Positions 35,369-47,243 of a stretch of 64,000 nt of DNA are shown one piece after another (position 1 is the stretch's first letter; every line of letters begins with the position of its first letter). A model generated the notes under the pieces. The model saw nothing but the letters and a program-made list of their open reading frames with translations, was not told the origin of the DNA and did no database searches. The DNA is from Hyperoodon ampullatus (Eukaryota > Chordata > Mammalia > Artiodactyla > Ziphiidae). Location: positions 44,760,368-44,824,367 of the forward strand of contig OX457064.1 in NCBI GenBank assembly GCA_949752795.1, written 5' to 3'. The position numbers and the translations under genes were made by a program.

Positions 35369-35577
35369 GGGCTTCCCTGGTGGCGCAGTGGTTGAGAGTC
35401 CACCTGCCGATGCAGGGGACACTGGTTTGTGCCCCGGTCCAGGAAGATCCCACATGCCGCGGATCGGCTGGGCCCGTGAGCCATGACCGCTGAGGCTGTG
35501 CGTCCGAAGCCTGTGCTCCGCAATTGGAGAGGCCACAACAGTGAGAGGCCCGCATACAGCAAAAAAAAAAAAAAACA
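35369..35577 (+). mobile_element. CHR-2-type SINE, TSD not visible
   Basis: Full head ('gggcttccctggtggcgcag'), body with 'ccatgaccgctgaggctgtg', and an A tail from about 35561. Unlike the other five copies, I cannot find a TSD: the left flank 'aaaagtgtctgtttct' does not match the right flank 'aaaactcagcattaag'. It either lost its TSD through flanking change or entered by a different route. Confidence 0.94.
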
Positions 35578-35739
35578 ACAAAAACTCAGCATTAAGTATT
35601 ATCATTCTTTTAAATCTGGGTCAAGATGGAAGGTAAATGAAAAAAAAAAGCTATTTCATTTGTCTTTTAATTTTTATTTATTTTTTATTACTAGTGAAAC
35701 TGGATATATCTTAGTGTGTTTATTAACCAGATAGGGTGC

Positions 35740-36060
35740 TTGTTTCTTTCTTAAAAATTTTGGAGGAGCTCATTTTTTTCATAAGTGTATTAAATACCTG
35801 TCTATTGTATATATTGTAAAATTTTTTTAAAGTTTTCTTTTAATTTAGTTTAAGAAATTTAGTTTAGGAGTTTTATGTATCAAATCTAGCAGCTTCTTTT
35901 TTATGGCTTTTGACTTTCATGTTCTGTTTAGAAAGTTCTTCCCCAGTTAAGGATCATGAAATTATTCATTAAAATTTCACTAGGTACTTTATTACATTTA
36001 AATCTTTAACCCATTTGGAATTTATTGTGGTTTCTATAAAATGCTTGTAGCTATTTTTAA
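35740..36060 (-). mobile_element. Old L1 ORF2/3' fragment, antisense
   Basis: 'gtttagaaagttcttcccca', then 'atttaaatctttaacccatt' and 'tggaatttattgtggttt' are typical antisense text of the L1 ORF2 3' part, in a much more diverged copy than those at 33.6 and 56.8 kb. Confidence 0.6.
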
Positions 36061-36462
36061 TGATTTTTACATAGACTACTGGGTTCTGTAGTTACTCACA
36101 CATGTTAGAGGAGATCTGAATCAGTTAAAATCCAATAAGATACAGTGGCTAGTATTTCCAGTGCACACCTGACATCCAACACTAGTCCTTGCTGCCGCCT
36201 AGCTGGCTGCCTCAGCTGTCTGTAATACATCACAAGGGGGAGCCTTCGTGCTTTAGTAAATATATCTATCTTATGCTTCCCAGGCCACTCCTTTCATTTG
36301 TAGCCTTTTGTCCAACTTTGATTTCTTTCTTCATCAAGCAAAAAGCGGTGTATTGGGATGGTCAAGGAAAAAAAATGGAAAAAAATGAGCTATACAGGCA
36401 AAATTACTGAATATTACTAAATCTGTATTGAAAATATTTTTTTCTGTGCACAGGAAAGAGAT
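36061..36462. other. Unique DNA
   Basis: No repeat recognised. A 73-codon open frame has no known content. Confidence 0.4.
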
Positions 36463-36804
36463 ATAAAATTTCTTTCAGGAATTCCCTGGTGGCACAGTGG
36501 TTAAAAATCCTTGGGCTCAATCCGGGAAGGTGCCACATGCCGCAGAGCAACTAAGCCCGTGCGCCAAAACTACTGAGCCTGCACTCCAGAGTACACGAGC
36601 CACAACTACTGAAGCCCGTGCGTGTAGAGCCCATGCTCCGCAACAAGGGAAGCCGCTGCAATGAGAAGCCCGCTTACTACTATGAAGAATAGCCCCCGCT
36701 CTCCACAACTGGAGAAAAGCCGGCGCGCAGCAACAAAGACACAATGCAGCCAAAAATAAATAAAATAAAATAAAACAAAATAAAATTAAATAAAATTCCT
36801 CTCA
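36463..36804 (+). mobile_element. CHR-1-type SINE with internal deletion and TSD
   Basis: Starts GGAATTCCCTGGTGGCACAG at 36478 and ends in a TAAAA-rich tail (36756-36790). Compared with its neighbour at 36980, the region after 'gtggttaaaaatcc' jumps directly to 'ttgggctcaatccggg', so about 30 bases including part of the B box are missing. The TSD is ATAAAATTTCTTTCA (36463-36477) and ATAAAATTCCTCTCA (36790-36804), two mismatches. Confidence 0.92.
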
Positions 36805-36965
36805 GTTTTCTCTGGTTTCCCAAACAATTATTGGGATACACGTCCTTAACAATGGAATTCAGATCCATATTTAAAGTTGAGGACTTGAATGAAAAGTAAA
36901 ATGAGATGCTGTATATTATGGGAAATTTTCTTTTCCTGCAGTTGTGATGCAAGCCAGTACGTGTC

Positions 36966-37312
36966 AAAGATAACATGATGGGACTTCTCTGGTTGCGCAG
37001 TGGTTAAGAATCTGCCTGCCAATGCAGGGGACACGGGTTTGAGCCCTGGTCCGGGAAGATTCCACATGCCGCAGAGGAACTAAGCCTGAAAGCCACAACT
37101 ATTGAGCCCGTGTGCCACAACTACTGAAGCCCGTGCACCTAGAGCCTGTGCTCTGCAGCAAGAGAAGCCACTGCAATGAGAAGCCTGTGCACCGCAACAA
37201 GGAGTAGCCCCTGCTCGCCGCAACTAGAGAAAAGCCCACACGCAGCAACAAAGACCCAATGCAGCCACAAATAAATAAATAAATAAATTTATGAAAAAAA
37301 TAGATAACATGA
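36966..37312 (+). mobile_element. CHR-1-type SINE with TSD
   Basis: Starts GGGACTTCTCTGGTTGCGCAG at 36980. It has an intact tRNA-like head with 'cacgggtttgagccctggtc' as B-box region. The long body carries repeated 'cacaactactgaagcc'-type units, and the tail is (AAAT)n (37270-37288). The TSD AAGATAACATGA (36967-36978) recurs with one change at 37301-37312. It lies about 160 bp downstream of another CHR-1 copy in the same orientation, but the TSDs differ. Confidence 0.92.
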
Positions 37313-39014
37313 AGGATACAAACAAGGATTTTCCCCACCCCCTATTTATTTATCAATTGGTCATATTGTTCAATTAATTAAATATGTTTGAATTTACCCT
37401 CTACATCTTTGTATGTCATCCCTGTTCAGAACTCTGTTATCTACACATTTGGAGATCTAAGGTGATCTAAGGGCCATCCTCTTTGTGGCTAATCATCAGT
37501 AAATTGATATTTTTCTAATATCTTTTCTCAGTAAAATTCAGAATTCTATAGAATTTTATCTTGAGTGGAAGCCATTTGCACTATTCCTGTTTTTTGTACT
37601 TAACTCTCTAGAGCAAGAAATGGGTGCTGTCAAACAGTCTCTTTGCTTGGCTGTGAAACATATGCTTTAATAATGTTTAGATGATAGGCAGAGTGTAAAT
37701 GTGAAGTCCTCTTAAAACAGGGTAAAAAGGCTCCCAACTACCCTTAGAGAACAGATCCAAGGCTAAACATATGGCCTTATCATCACAATTTCCCACATTC
37801 CCTTTCTTGTGCTTTTAACCTTCTACTTTATTTATTACCAGGCCTTATCTCTCTAGCCTGCTGCTACAGACTGCTAGGCCAGGATGTAGTGAAAGCACAA
37901 AATAATGAAACAGGATGGGATGATCGTAAAATAGAAGGGAAATGGCCACAGCCTCCGTCTGTGTTACAACTGCCCAGGTTCTATAACCTGAGCCAAACCA
38001 TGCTAAAGAGACATAATGTCACCCTGTGCTAATCATGCTTCCACTCCTGTTACATTTGGTATCACCAGAAGACTTTAGACTTTGTGAATGTCAAGCCTTT
38101 TCACAAACTTCCAGGAAAAGTGTCAGCCAAAGGAAGAAGGAAAAGAAGACAGCTAGAGGACCTTAACTGCTAAGATGCCATTTAAAGGGCAAATAGCAGT
38201 TCAAGTGATGAAATGTCATGCAAATGAATTATTTGGCGGGCTTAAGGTAGAGGACAGTGAAGAGAAAAAGCAAGGAATACTGCTTGGCTGATATAGTCTT
38301 GTATGATTTTTTTCTGTGCAGCCCTTAGCAAAGTTATCAAACAAGAGCCTCACGCCCCATGATGAATGACTGACAGGCGGTTGACTGAAGCAGGTTGGAT
38401 GATAGTTGAATTAGTGCTTTCCAAAAGCTTGTCCAGTTTTGGCCAAACCTCGTGGGTTGTAGTTAGTGCCAGGGCTTCTTAGGGAGGTCTCAGGGCGTCC
38501 ATTCCCTCTTTCCACAGGCAGAGCAGAAGGGAAAGTAAGAAACAGGAATTTGATTCCTAAGCCCAGATGCCATGTATAATCATCTCTAGAAATATCACAT
38601 CATTATAATGTAGCTTTAAGATTCCTGTAACAATAATAAGATATTTTTGGTTTTAAGAGTAAAAAAGAATTTTTAAGTGATAATATATGGCATTTGTAAA
38701 GGATAAATAGCTGAGAACTCTAATGCATGATTGTTGTGAGTATCAGTGGATGCTAGCATTTTGGAGAACAATTTGCCAATATCTGTTGTAATCAAAACGT
38801 ATTAAACCCTTGGATCTCACGTTCCACATATGGGAATTTATTGTATAGAAACATTAAGGTAAGTGAATAAAGTGATATGTGTAGGATGTTGCAGCATTGT
38901 TTATAATAGTAAAACAAAATCATCCAAATATCTATTAAAATAGAAATCATTAACTTAAAAATGGGAATGCTAAGTAGCCTTTAAAAAGAATAAAGTGAAC
39001 TATATATATTTCTA
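37313..39014. other. Unique DNA
   Basis: No repeat or exon recognised in 1.7 kb. Confidence 0.4.
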
Positions 39015-39205
39015 TTTCTGAGATCTGACACTTAACAGCTGTGTGAACTTAATTAGATTATTTATATCTTTGTGCCTCAGTTTTCTCATCTGTATAATGG
39101 GCAGAATAATAGTATCTACTTCATAGGGTTTCATGAGAAACAAATGGATAAAACACTGTGAAATTTCTAGAACATTGGCACATAGTAGGCACTCAAATTT
39201 TACGT
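39015..39205 (+). mobile_element. MIR SINE, well preserved
   Basis: The clearest MIR here: 'cttaacagctgtgtgaactt', then 'gtgcctcagttttctcatct', then 'gggcagaataatagtatcta', 'tcatagggtttcatgagaaa' and 'ggcacatagtaggcactcaa', all in order and sense orientation. Confidence 0.9.
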
Positions 39206-39629
39206 CTTTACAGCTATCATTTTTCTGAATCTGCATGGGAAAATGTACAAGATAAAGTAAACGAAAAAAGAAAGTTGCAAGTGAGTATAGATAGTATTAT
39301 TCCACAAAGATAAAAACAGTGAAGTAATATTCATTATATCGATGATTCTTATTGTCTCTGAGCATGGTTTTATGATGGGCTTTTACATTTTACCTTAAAT
39401 ATTGCTAAAATTTTATTGAATTTTATTACTATCAAATTTTATAAGAAGATTTATAGCATGTGGTGAATAATTACCCCCACTGCCTCATTTTTCTTGGCTC
39501 CTACAAGGAGTTACCATGATGTTTCATACAGTCAGAGGAGCTGGTAGGGTTTGGGGCCAACGAGTAATGAAAATAGAGGTGTGTCTCTCAAACCATCTGT
39601 GGTTAAGAACCAGTTTTGTTTTGTTTTGT
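39206..39629. other. Unique AT-rich DNA
   Basis: Nothing recognised. Confidence 0.4.
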
Positions 39630-40310
39630 TTTTAGTAGACTATTTTTTTTAGAGCAGTTTTAGGTTCACAACAAAATAGATTGGAAGGTACAGAGATTTC
39701 CCATATACTCTCTGCCCATATATATACACAGTCTTGCCCACCATCAACATTCTGCACCACAGTGGTACATTTGTTACAGTCCATGAATTCACTGACACAT
39801 CATTCTTATCATGCAAAGTCCATGGTTTACATTAGGGTTTACCCTTGGTGTTGTACATTTTATGGGCTTTGAAAATTCATAATGACATGTATATGCTATT
39901 ATAGTATCATACAGAATAATTTCACTGCCCTAAAAATCCTTTGTGTTCCACTTATTTATCCCTTTCTCCCCCTAATCCTTGGCAACCATTGATCCTTTTA
40001 CTGTCTCCAAGTTTTCTTTACCAGAAAGTAGGAATAATACAGTATATAGTCTTCCAAGCTGACTTCTTTCGTTTAGCAATACGCATTTAAGCTTCCTCCT
40101 CATGTCTTTTCATGGCTTGATAGCTCATTTCTTTTTAGCACTAAATAATATTTCTTTGTCTGGATTTACCACAATTTATATATCCATACATCTACTGAAG
40201 GGCATCTTGGTTGCTTCCACGTTTTGGCAGTTATGAAGAAAGCTGCTATAAACAGTCATGTACAGGTTTCTGTGTGGACATGTTTTCAGCTCTGTTTTTA
40301 TAAACATTTC
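39630..40310 (-). mobile_element. Old L1 3' region, antisense
   Basis: 'gagcagttttaggttcacaa', 'caccacagtggtacatttgt', 'tggtttacattagggtttac', 'tttcactgccctaaaaatcc', 'cttttcatggcttgatagct' and 'ggcatcttggttgcttccac' all follow the antisense order of old L1M-class elements over about 680 bp. No open frame survives and no TSD was found. Confidence 0.85.
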
Positions 40311-41828
40311 CAACCCATCACAGACCAGTACTTAAATAAAAATGAATTATTAACATAATTAGATAAAAGCAAATATATACAAACTACAAACCCTAATTTT
40401 TTATTACTAGATTCAACAGGCTTATACTTACCCTGTCAAACTGATACAAAATTTCCAAATGCTACACTTAGTTTTTTATTTACTTCATCTTGGACCAGAA
40501 GTATTGATAGTTTGTGGATTGACCCCGGTCCAGACCACACTTTGTGTAGCACTTACTTAGGGAATTCAGGATGTATGAGGAAAGAGAGGTCAGAATGTCC
40601 CCTCCTTTCACCTTGAAAGCTCATACTAAGCCTTCAATGGTCAGCTTTTAGCCTTCTCTGACTCCTCCAGTCTGGTCAAGCTGCCCCTTCTTTGATTCCT
40701 GAAGTGATGCCTGCAGCATCCTCTGGATGTGCTGACCCTGGCTGCCTTTCAGCCTGTTGAATGCTGCTTGGATGCAGATGCCAAGTCCATAGCCCCAACA
40801 CCTACCAAAGGGCCAGGCATATGGAAGTAATCCAATTGAAGTTAGATAAATGAATATATAGAAAAACAAATTTAACTTCAAAAAAGGAGCACTTATCTTT
40901 GCCACTGTAGATTCAATAAATCGAATAACCTTTAAGTATGAAGTCAAATTCTATTATTCTGTACATTATACTGTGGATTTAGCTTTACAATGGGTCTGCT
41001 TATGTCTCTAGTTTTGGTTGAGCCTCATCTTTTTCACTTGGGGAATGTTCTCTTATCATTTTAACTTTAGCTAGAAATTATCCTTCTGATATGCTTTGAT
41101 GCTGGAATAGGTGTCTTTTCCAAACAATAATGTAAATAGTTACCAAGGAAGTGAAAAAAGTCTCATGTAATTAGAAATGCTAGGTCTATACTATTTGTGA
41201 TATAATTTCCTGGGATAAACTTCGCATGATAACAAGTCCAATGCTTCCATTTGCTTCATGGTTGATGCCAAGTGCTATGGAAAAAATAATTTATGTGATG
41301 ATCCATATCAATGTTTAAATCATTTGAGGACCTATCATGAAGAGAACTATCCCAAATATTCAGTTTAACACATTTCTAGATGGAGGTGGTCCGTTACTTC
41401 AGAACACAAATTCACATTAAGGTTAACTAAGTTATTTATTTCTGTTTCTTATGTTGTTTTAGTACTTGTCTTTCTTTGCAGTGACTGTTCAAACCTTTGC
41501 TTCCTTATTCAACTCCTCAGTCATTTCTCCTACTGTAGCAGATGTCCTCAGTACCGACTTTTTGAGAAGATCAAAGCCAGCTCTTATCTTCTCCCTTTTC
41601 TTTCTCAAAATATTTCTCCATGTGGGCCGTCAGTCCATATAGTCTTTTAAATTCTACCTTGACCTCTTAGGTGACACTAACTTCTTTTCTCAGTCTTCCT
41701 CTTTCTTGGCATCCTGGAGATTTATATTGATTATGTTTCTGACTTGAGACCCTCCTCTTTTTAAAAATTTTTGTGATATTTCATTGCCCCTGATTCCTTA
41801 AAATCCTAAAATCTCTGTTTTCTAATTT
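40311..41828. other. Unique DNA
   Basis: A 99-codon minus-strand frame (40648-40947) has no recognised domain. No repeat named. Confidence 0.4.
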
Positions 41829-42212
41829 CTTTCTTTGACTTTTTTTAAAATATATTTTTAAATTTATTTATTTATTTTTGGCTGCATTGGGTCTTCGTTG
41901 CTGCGCGGGCCATCTCTAGTTGCAGTGAGTGGGAGCCATTTTTTGTTGTGGTGGGCGGGCTTCTCACCATGGTGGCCTCTCCAGTTGCAGAGCACAGGCT
42001 TTAGGCGCGGGCTTCAGTAGTTGTAGCACGTGGGCTTAGCAGTTGTGGCTCGCGGGCTCTAGAGCTCAGGCTCAATAGTTGCGGTGCACCGGCTTAGTTG
42101 CTTCGCAGCATGTGGGATCTTCCTAGACCAGGGCTTGAACCCGTGTTCCCTGCATTGGCAAGCAGATTCTTAACCACTGTGCCACCAGGGAAGCCCCCTT
42201 TCTTTGACTTTT
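41829..42212 (-). mobile_element. CHR-1-type SINE, antisense, perfect TSD
   Basis: The tail (TTTATTTATTTATT, about 41862-41878) is on the left. The body has 'ttgggtcttcgttgctgcgc' and several 'cagtagttgtagcacg' units. The head at the right ends 'gccaccagggaagccc' near 42196. The TSD CTTTCTTTGACTTTT is identical at 41829-41843 and 42198-42212. Confidence 0.95.
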
Positions 42213-42234
42213 GCTGATTCTGTCTCACTGGATA

Positions 42235-42605
42235 GTGCTTTAGACTAAGGTAGTAGTAGTGAAGAGGAAGAGGTAGAAATAATTGGATCCCTGAATGTGG
42301 TTTGGATGTAGAGTTGACAGGACTTGCTGATGGATTTGATGAGGGGATGAGTGAAAGAGGAATCAAAGATGAATTCAAAGTTTTTAGTTTGAGCAACTGA
42401 ATGAATGATAGTGTCATTTACTGGGAAAGTGGGAGGACAAACTTGGGAGAAATCAATAATCAAGAATTCTATTTCGATGATATTAAGTTGGAGATGTCAA
42501 GCTAGCAGTTGGGTATAGCATCTTGAGTCCAGGGTAGGGATCAGGTGAGAGATGTACATTTAGGAGTCATAATCATACATTGATATTGACGCTTTGTGAT
42601 TGGAT
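42235..42605 (-). pseudogene. L2 LINE reverse-transcriptase C-terminal relic
   Basis: On the minus strand, frame 42245-42463 reads KNFEFIFDSSFTHPLIKSIS followed by KSCQLYIQTTF. This resembles the post-catalytic part of CR1/L2-clade reverse transcriptases, where a 'GVIFDSS' block precedes a hydrophobic helix with 'SKSCQ'. The sequence beyond (to about 42605) has the L2 texture without an open frame. It is a dead ancient LINE. The SINE at 41829 sits directly beside it. Confidence 0.72.
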
Positions 42606-42619
42606 GAGATAGTCTATAG

Positions 42620-42806
42620 ATGTGGTTCTCAAAGGTTAGTGTGCATCAGAATCGCATACAGGGTTGGTTTGTTAAAATACAGATTGCTGGCTCTACCCTC
42701 AGAGTTTCTGGTTCAGTAGTATAGGATGGGGCCCCCAAATTTTCATTTCTAATTTCCCCAGATTATGCTATGACTGCTGGTCCCGGTCCACATTTGAGAA
42801 TCACTG
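42620..42806. mobile_element. hAT-type non-autonomous transposon (MER5A-like)
   Basis: Terminal inverted repeats TGGTTCTCAAA (42623-42633) and TTTGAGAATCA (42793-42803) differ at one base. The interior has 'tagtgtgcatcagaatcgc', 'cagattgctggctctacc', 'agagtttctggttcagtag' and 'ggtcccggtccac', the familiar order of this short mammalian element. No transposase. Confidence 0.88.
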
Positions 42807-45639
42807 ATGAGGAGAAAGGGTATAATTAAGGAAAGAAAGAGAAGAGGGCTGAGAAATAAGGTCTGGACATGCCAACATTCAGAGACTTTAAAGAGGAACT
42901 TGAGAAGGGCCATTTGAGGTATGAAACAATTTAGAACACAGTGACATAGAAGCTAAGAGAGAAAGTGTTTCGGGAAGAAAGAAGTTTGTTGGCGAAGACA
43001 GGAAAGTGACTAGCTCAGTTAAAGACAGCTGTGAGGAACCTTGTCTCAGAGACTTGGACTCCAGGACCACAAATAAATAGCCTTTTTGATTAGTTGAAAT
43101 ATTATATTATGTTATGTATATTTTATAATAATGTTTCATTCTACCCTGTCATTAAAATAAGTGGTAAACAAGGTTTAAGGGTGTCTCCTTTCATGTCTCT
43201 ATATTATGAACCAGTAGAGTTTGTCTCAGGAGAGGAGTTTCAAGATTGTACTGTTGGCATCCCCTGAAGACAGCCGAGTAAACATTGCTGGCCCTTCCTT
43301 TAAACCAACCTGCTTCCCACCCATCCATTGACAGAATGGCTTCCACCTTATTTCTCAGAGTCATAGAATGATGCTATTGGGTTATGGCTACTTCTGACTC
43401 CCTTACTATATCAAAGGAGTGAAAGAGAGTGAGATGGTCTCCCTTTCACTCTCATTTAGTTTGCCTTTATTCTAAGCACATGTGGCTTTTCAGTGATCCT
43501 GATTTATCCCCCAGTATTCTTAGCTTTAGGTGGTCCTAGGAAAATTCTTTGAAATCATTAAGTCATATTCTGGACTTAATTATGGAAAAGATGGTAGATT
43601 TATTCTGTTATATTCTATTCAGATTCATATTATCTGAAAGGGCCATCAGTCTTCAAATTACATTGCTAAGACTCATTTTCCATTCCATGAAAATTGGGTT
43701 GACCTGCTCTTTTTGCTTTCATACAGCTGTAACTGACTAGATTTCAACTTACTCTTTCTCTTTTTAATAGTATTATATGTACTTCAGTTTTTAAGCTTTT
43801 GTTTGTACTTTTCTCCTGGAGCCCAGTTGGACTGTAAACTCATCAAGTTATTAAAGACTTAACAACTTAAGAAGAAAGAAAATACATTCTTCCATGAACC
43901 TTAACCTACCTTAACCCCCACCCCAGTTATTCTCTGTTCCCCCGGTGTGCCATGCATGTTCCTATCTCTATGCCCTTATTCATAGTGTTTCCTCAGCCTA
44001 AAAAGGAAATTTTACCACTGAAAATGAAATTCAAAAGCTCCTCTGCTTTCTTCAATGCCCCAGTGAAAATAACACTTCTCTTTTCTTGGCACTTCCTCCC
44101 CATTTTGCTTTAGCACTTATTCGAATTAATATGTATACACACATATAAATGTACAAATATATATGTGTATATTTTCCCCTACATATGTATCACCTTTTTC
44201 TTGGTTGGAACAGAATTTTCCAAATTTAGTTCAGATAACTCAGGATCTTTGCCTCAAACAGCACATCAGAATCCCTAAAAGAGAGGCCCAGGTAATCTTT
44301 ATCAGTTGAGAGCTACTGATATGGGGCATAAACTCTCTGACAGCAGGACCCATTGTTTATTCATTTTGATGGACAGCTAGCAGATGTATTTGGGCTTGTA
44401 GTCAGAACCAGCCTGTGATTAGTCAGAGCAGGTGAACGAGTGGCAGTGTGATATGGGTATGATTTCCATATGTTTTGCCATATAGTCATTGATGTATATT
44501 TGAAGTAACCATCGCTGAAGTCATTTCTTTGTATTGAAATAATCAGATCTCTAGAAGGTTTTATTCAAATGCAAATACCGTTTCATAGTAGTGCCTCAGT
44601 TCAGATTGGTTTATCAGATCAACCATAAAGGAATGGGCTTGGGGTGAGTAAATTTTAGAGGATACCTTGAGATCAATGGTCTCAGAGGGCAGACAAATTA
44701 TTTATTGAAATCTGGGGTCCTACATGCCAATTTTACTGTTTTAAGGTTACCAAAATTTGGAAGGAGGGAAATTTAGAAGGGCAAATGCAGGTCAATGGGC
44801 TTTTAAGAATTTTGGTAAGGGACAGCTCAGATTTTAATATTTGAATCTTGGCTATGATTCGCAGTCCTAAAGTGGTCTTAGTGTCTAATTTACTTTAGTG
44901 CATATTAGTTTTCTTATGATGAAGATCAGGGTCTTTATGCCAAAATAGAATATAACAGAATAAATCTGCCATCTTTTCCATAATTTGATTACATTGTCAA
45001 GAGGCTAATTGTGAATGAAAATCAGTAAAAAGGGAAAGATTCATTGAAGACATTATGGACCTATTTTTTTTTTTCTGATAGCTTAGGTGTTATTTTTAGT
45101 TGTGATAATAATTCTTACTGAATTTCATCTACCAAGTTGGTACACATGGGCAGAAAGTTAAATTTAGCTGACAACCAACAAATTCACTGATGGAATCAAA
45201 ATATAAATTATAATTCAGTGATTGTAGACATTTGTGACTTTTTTTTTCTTTTAGCAAATTCCTTGCTTCTTGAAAGTTAAAGTAGGGTGGAGATACAGGC
45301 AAGAAATTTACTAGAAAATTAACAGAAGCTCAATGAAATATTCTGGGATTAAGTGAGATTGAATGGGATAATATCCCAGAACAGTACGTTGTAAACTGTA
45401 AAGCATTGCATAAATATTTATTGTAAGAAATTGTTAAAGAGAAATTCATTGCATGATTATTTATTATTTGCATGACCTCAAGGCAGTCAGAAGCAGTACT
45501 CTTTAGCTAGTAAAAGTAATACGTTTTTGATAGAGGCCATACATATAGTAAATAGAACTGACATGATTGTTACTGATTTTATTGCTGTGTAAATACTAAC
45601 AATTTTTTTTTGTTTTCCCATACTGGTAAGCCAGCTAGT
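42807..45639. other. Unique DNA
   Basis: Mostly unrecognised. 44215-44345 ('cacatcagaatccctaaaag', 'gagaggcccaggtaatcttt') faintly recalls a hAT element but lacks clear ends. 44132-44172 is AT/CA-rich low-complexity DNA. No exon seen. Confidence 0.4.
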
Positions 45640-45780
45640 CCATCAATCAAATTTAATGTACTTTACAGAACATTGTTAGAGCACTGAACCAGGTGCTGTA
45701 AAGGAGTTAGTTATGATGGAAACAGAAGCTGTGTTTCTGTCTTTTGATAGCTTACAATTTAAGAGAAAGCAGAAACAAAG
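45640..45780 (-). mobile_element. Possible L2 3' end, antisense
   Basis: 'gagcactgaaccaggtgctg' and 'gatagcttacaatttaagag' recall the antisense L2 tail ('gagcac...ccaggcactg' ... 'agcttacaatctag'). Weak and diverged. Confidence 0.4.
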
Positions 45781-46239
45781 CCCATAAATGAGTATCAGAA
45801 GTTTATACTAACAATCACATAGACAACTCTGGCTATTCAAAATGTTATATTTAATTCTCTAAAAATAATTGTTCAAATTCTCCTTACTGCTACTTGTAAC
45901 TCCCCCCATCCCAATACTGTCTGAATGTACCTGTATTCTGTTATGTCATATTTCCTTATCAACCTCTTTTCCTGCCCATACAGATTATTATGTCTGCCCT
46001 GTGGGTGCTTTCATTCAATCTTAATGTTTGCTTTTTCTGAGTACTTATCATTTGCTGTTACCATTACCAATTTAACTTAAAGTTATAGCTTAAAAAAGTT
46101 GTTATTTCTTTAAAAAATTACGGTTTCATTTACTATTTGTACATAATCACAAAAAATTAAATGGCAGATTGTTGAATGCAGGGTTAAATTTTAAATGCTG
46201 ATATTACCTAATTTTGATCAGTTCACTTCCCTTGTGTGT
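45781..46239. other. Unique AT-rich DNA
   Basis: Nothing recognised. Confidence 0.4.
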
Positions 46240-47125
46240 GTGTGTTTTTTAATAGACTCATAATTGCATTGATTTGCTGAGCTGGCTTCCCTTTTGCTTT
46301 CTGTTAAAGAGTATGGCAAATGAGGTTTAAATCTTGTTAAACTTACAGAATTTACTTTCCCTCTAGGCTCTTTAAAATAATAGTTTTTTTTTTACTACCT
46401 CATTTATGGTCCCTAGATTATCATTATGCCAAATGAAAAGTGACTTTTTTTTTTTCAAGTTGAAAGGGGGAAATTTTTTTCAATAGTGTTATAGCTGTGA
46501 AGAGCTGGAGTGTTTTTTAACATTTTTTGAGGGAATTAGACAAGTCTGTGTTTTTCACATTGAGAGTGGAGGGACTTGCCAATTGAAGTGGGTTTGATTG
46601 ATCTGCCTAAGACAAAAAACACATTTTCTGACAAAGTGTTAATAAACTCTCTCCAGCAGTTGTAGGCTCCTTTCAAGATCTTACCGCTTGTTTTTGAAGT
46701 AGTGAAGTTTACAGAGAACTATTATAAGGTTCTAATTGAATTTCACAGGAGTAGCCCTGGTGTGACCCAAAATGGAGGAAAAACCCAGCCCACAAAATCT
46801 CACACTATGAAGCAACTCTCTGCAGACTCATTGATTTAGAACATGAAGTGGAAAAGAGAGGCCTAACTCTCAAATAATTAGCCCTGGTTAATGAAGACTT
46901 TTAATATATGGCATATTGATGTTGATAACTTCTGTGGGACATAGGGAGATGAAAAAGATTGGCAGCTATAAAAGAGAAGTGTTTATTAAAACACCTTTTA
47001 AATGGCTGTAGGATATAATAAAAAGCCATCTATAAGAGAACTTATTAAAATTAAGCCTAGATGGAATCAATAATTTCACCACCTTTACCTTTCACAAAGC
47101 TTTTTTTGTTTTTTGTGAAAGCTTT
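46240..47125. other. Repeat-free block, possible conserved non-coding DNA
   Basis: Nearly 900 bp with no transposon sequence and no open frame. The texture ('gcattgatttgctgagctgg', 'gaagtgtttattaaaacacc', 'agcctagatggaatcaataa') is like vertebrate conserved non-coding elements. A perfect 10-bp inverted repeat closes it (47089-47121). Conservation is inferred from appearance only. Confidence 0.25.
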
Positions 47126-47243
47126 ACACATTTCATGCATATATTAACATTTTATATATTATATGCTCTCTCCATTTTGGTGGACCACGCTAAAAGAGGT
47201 TTACCATACATGTACTAACAGGAAGGTTGCCATATTTAAGCAA

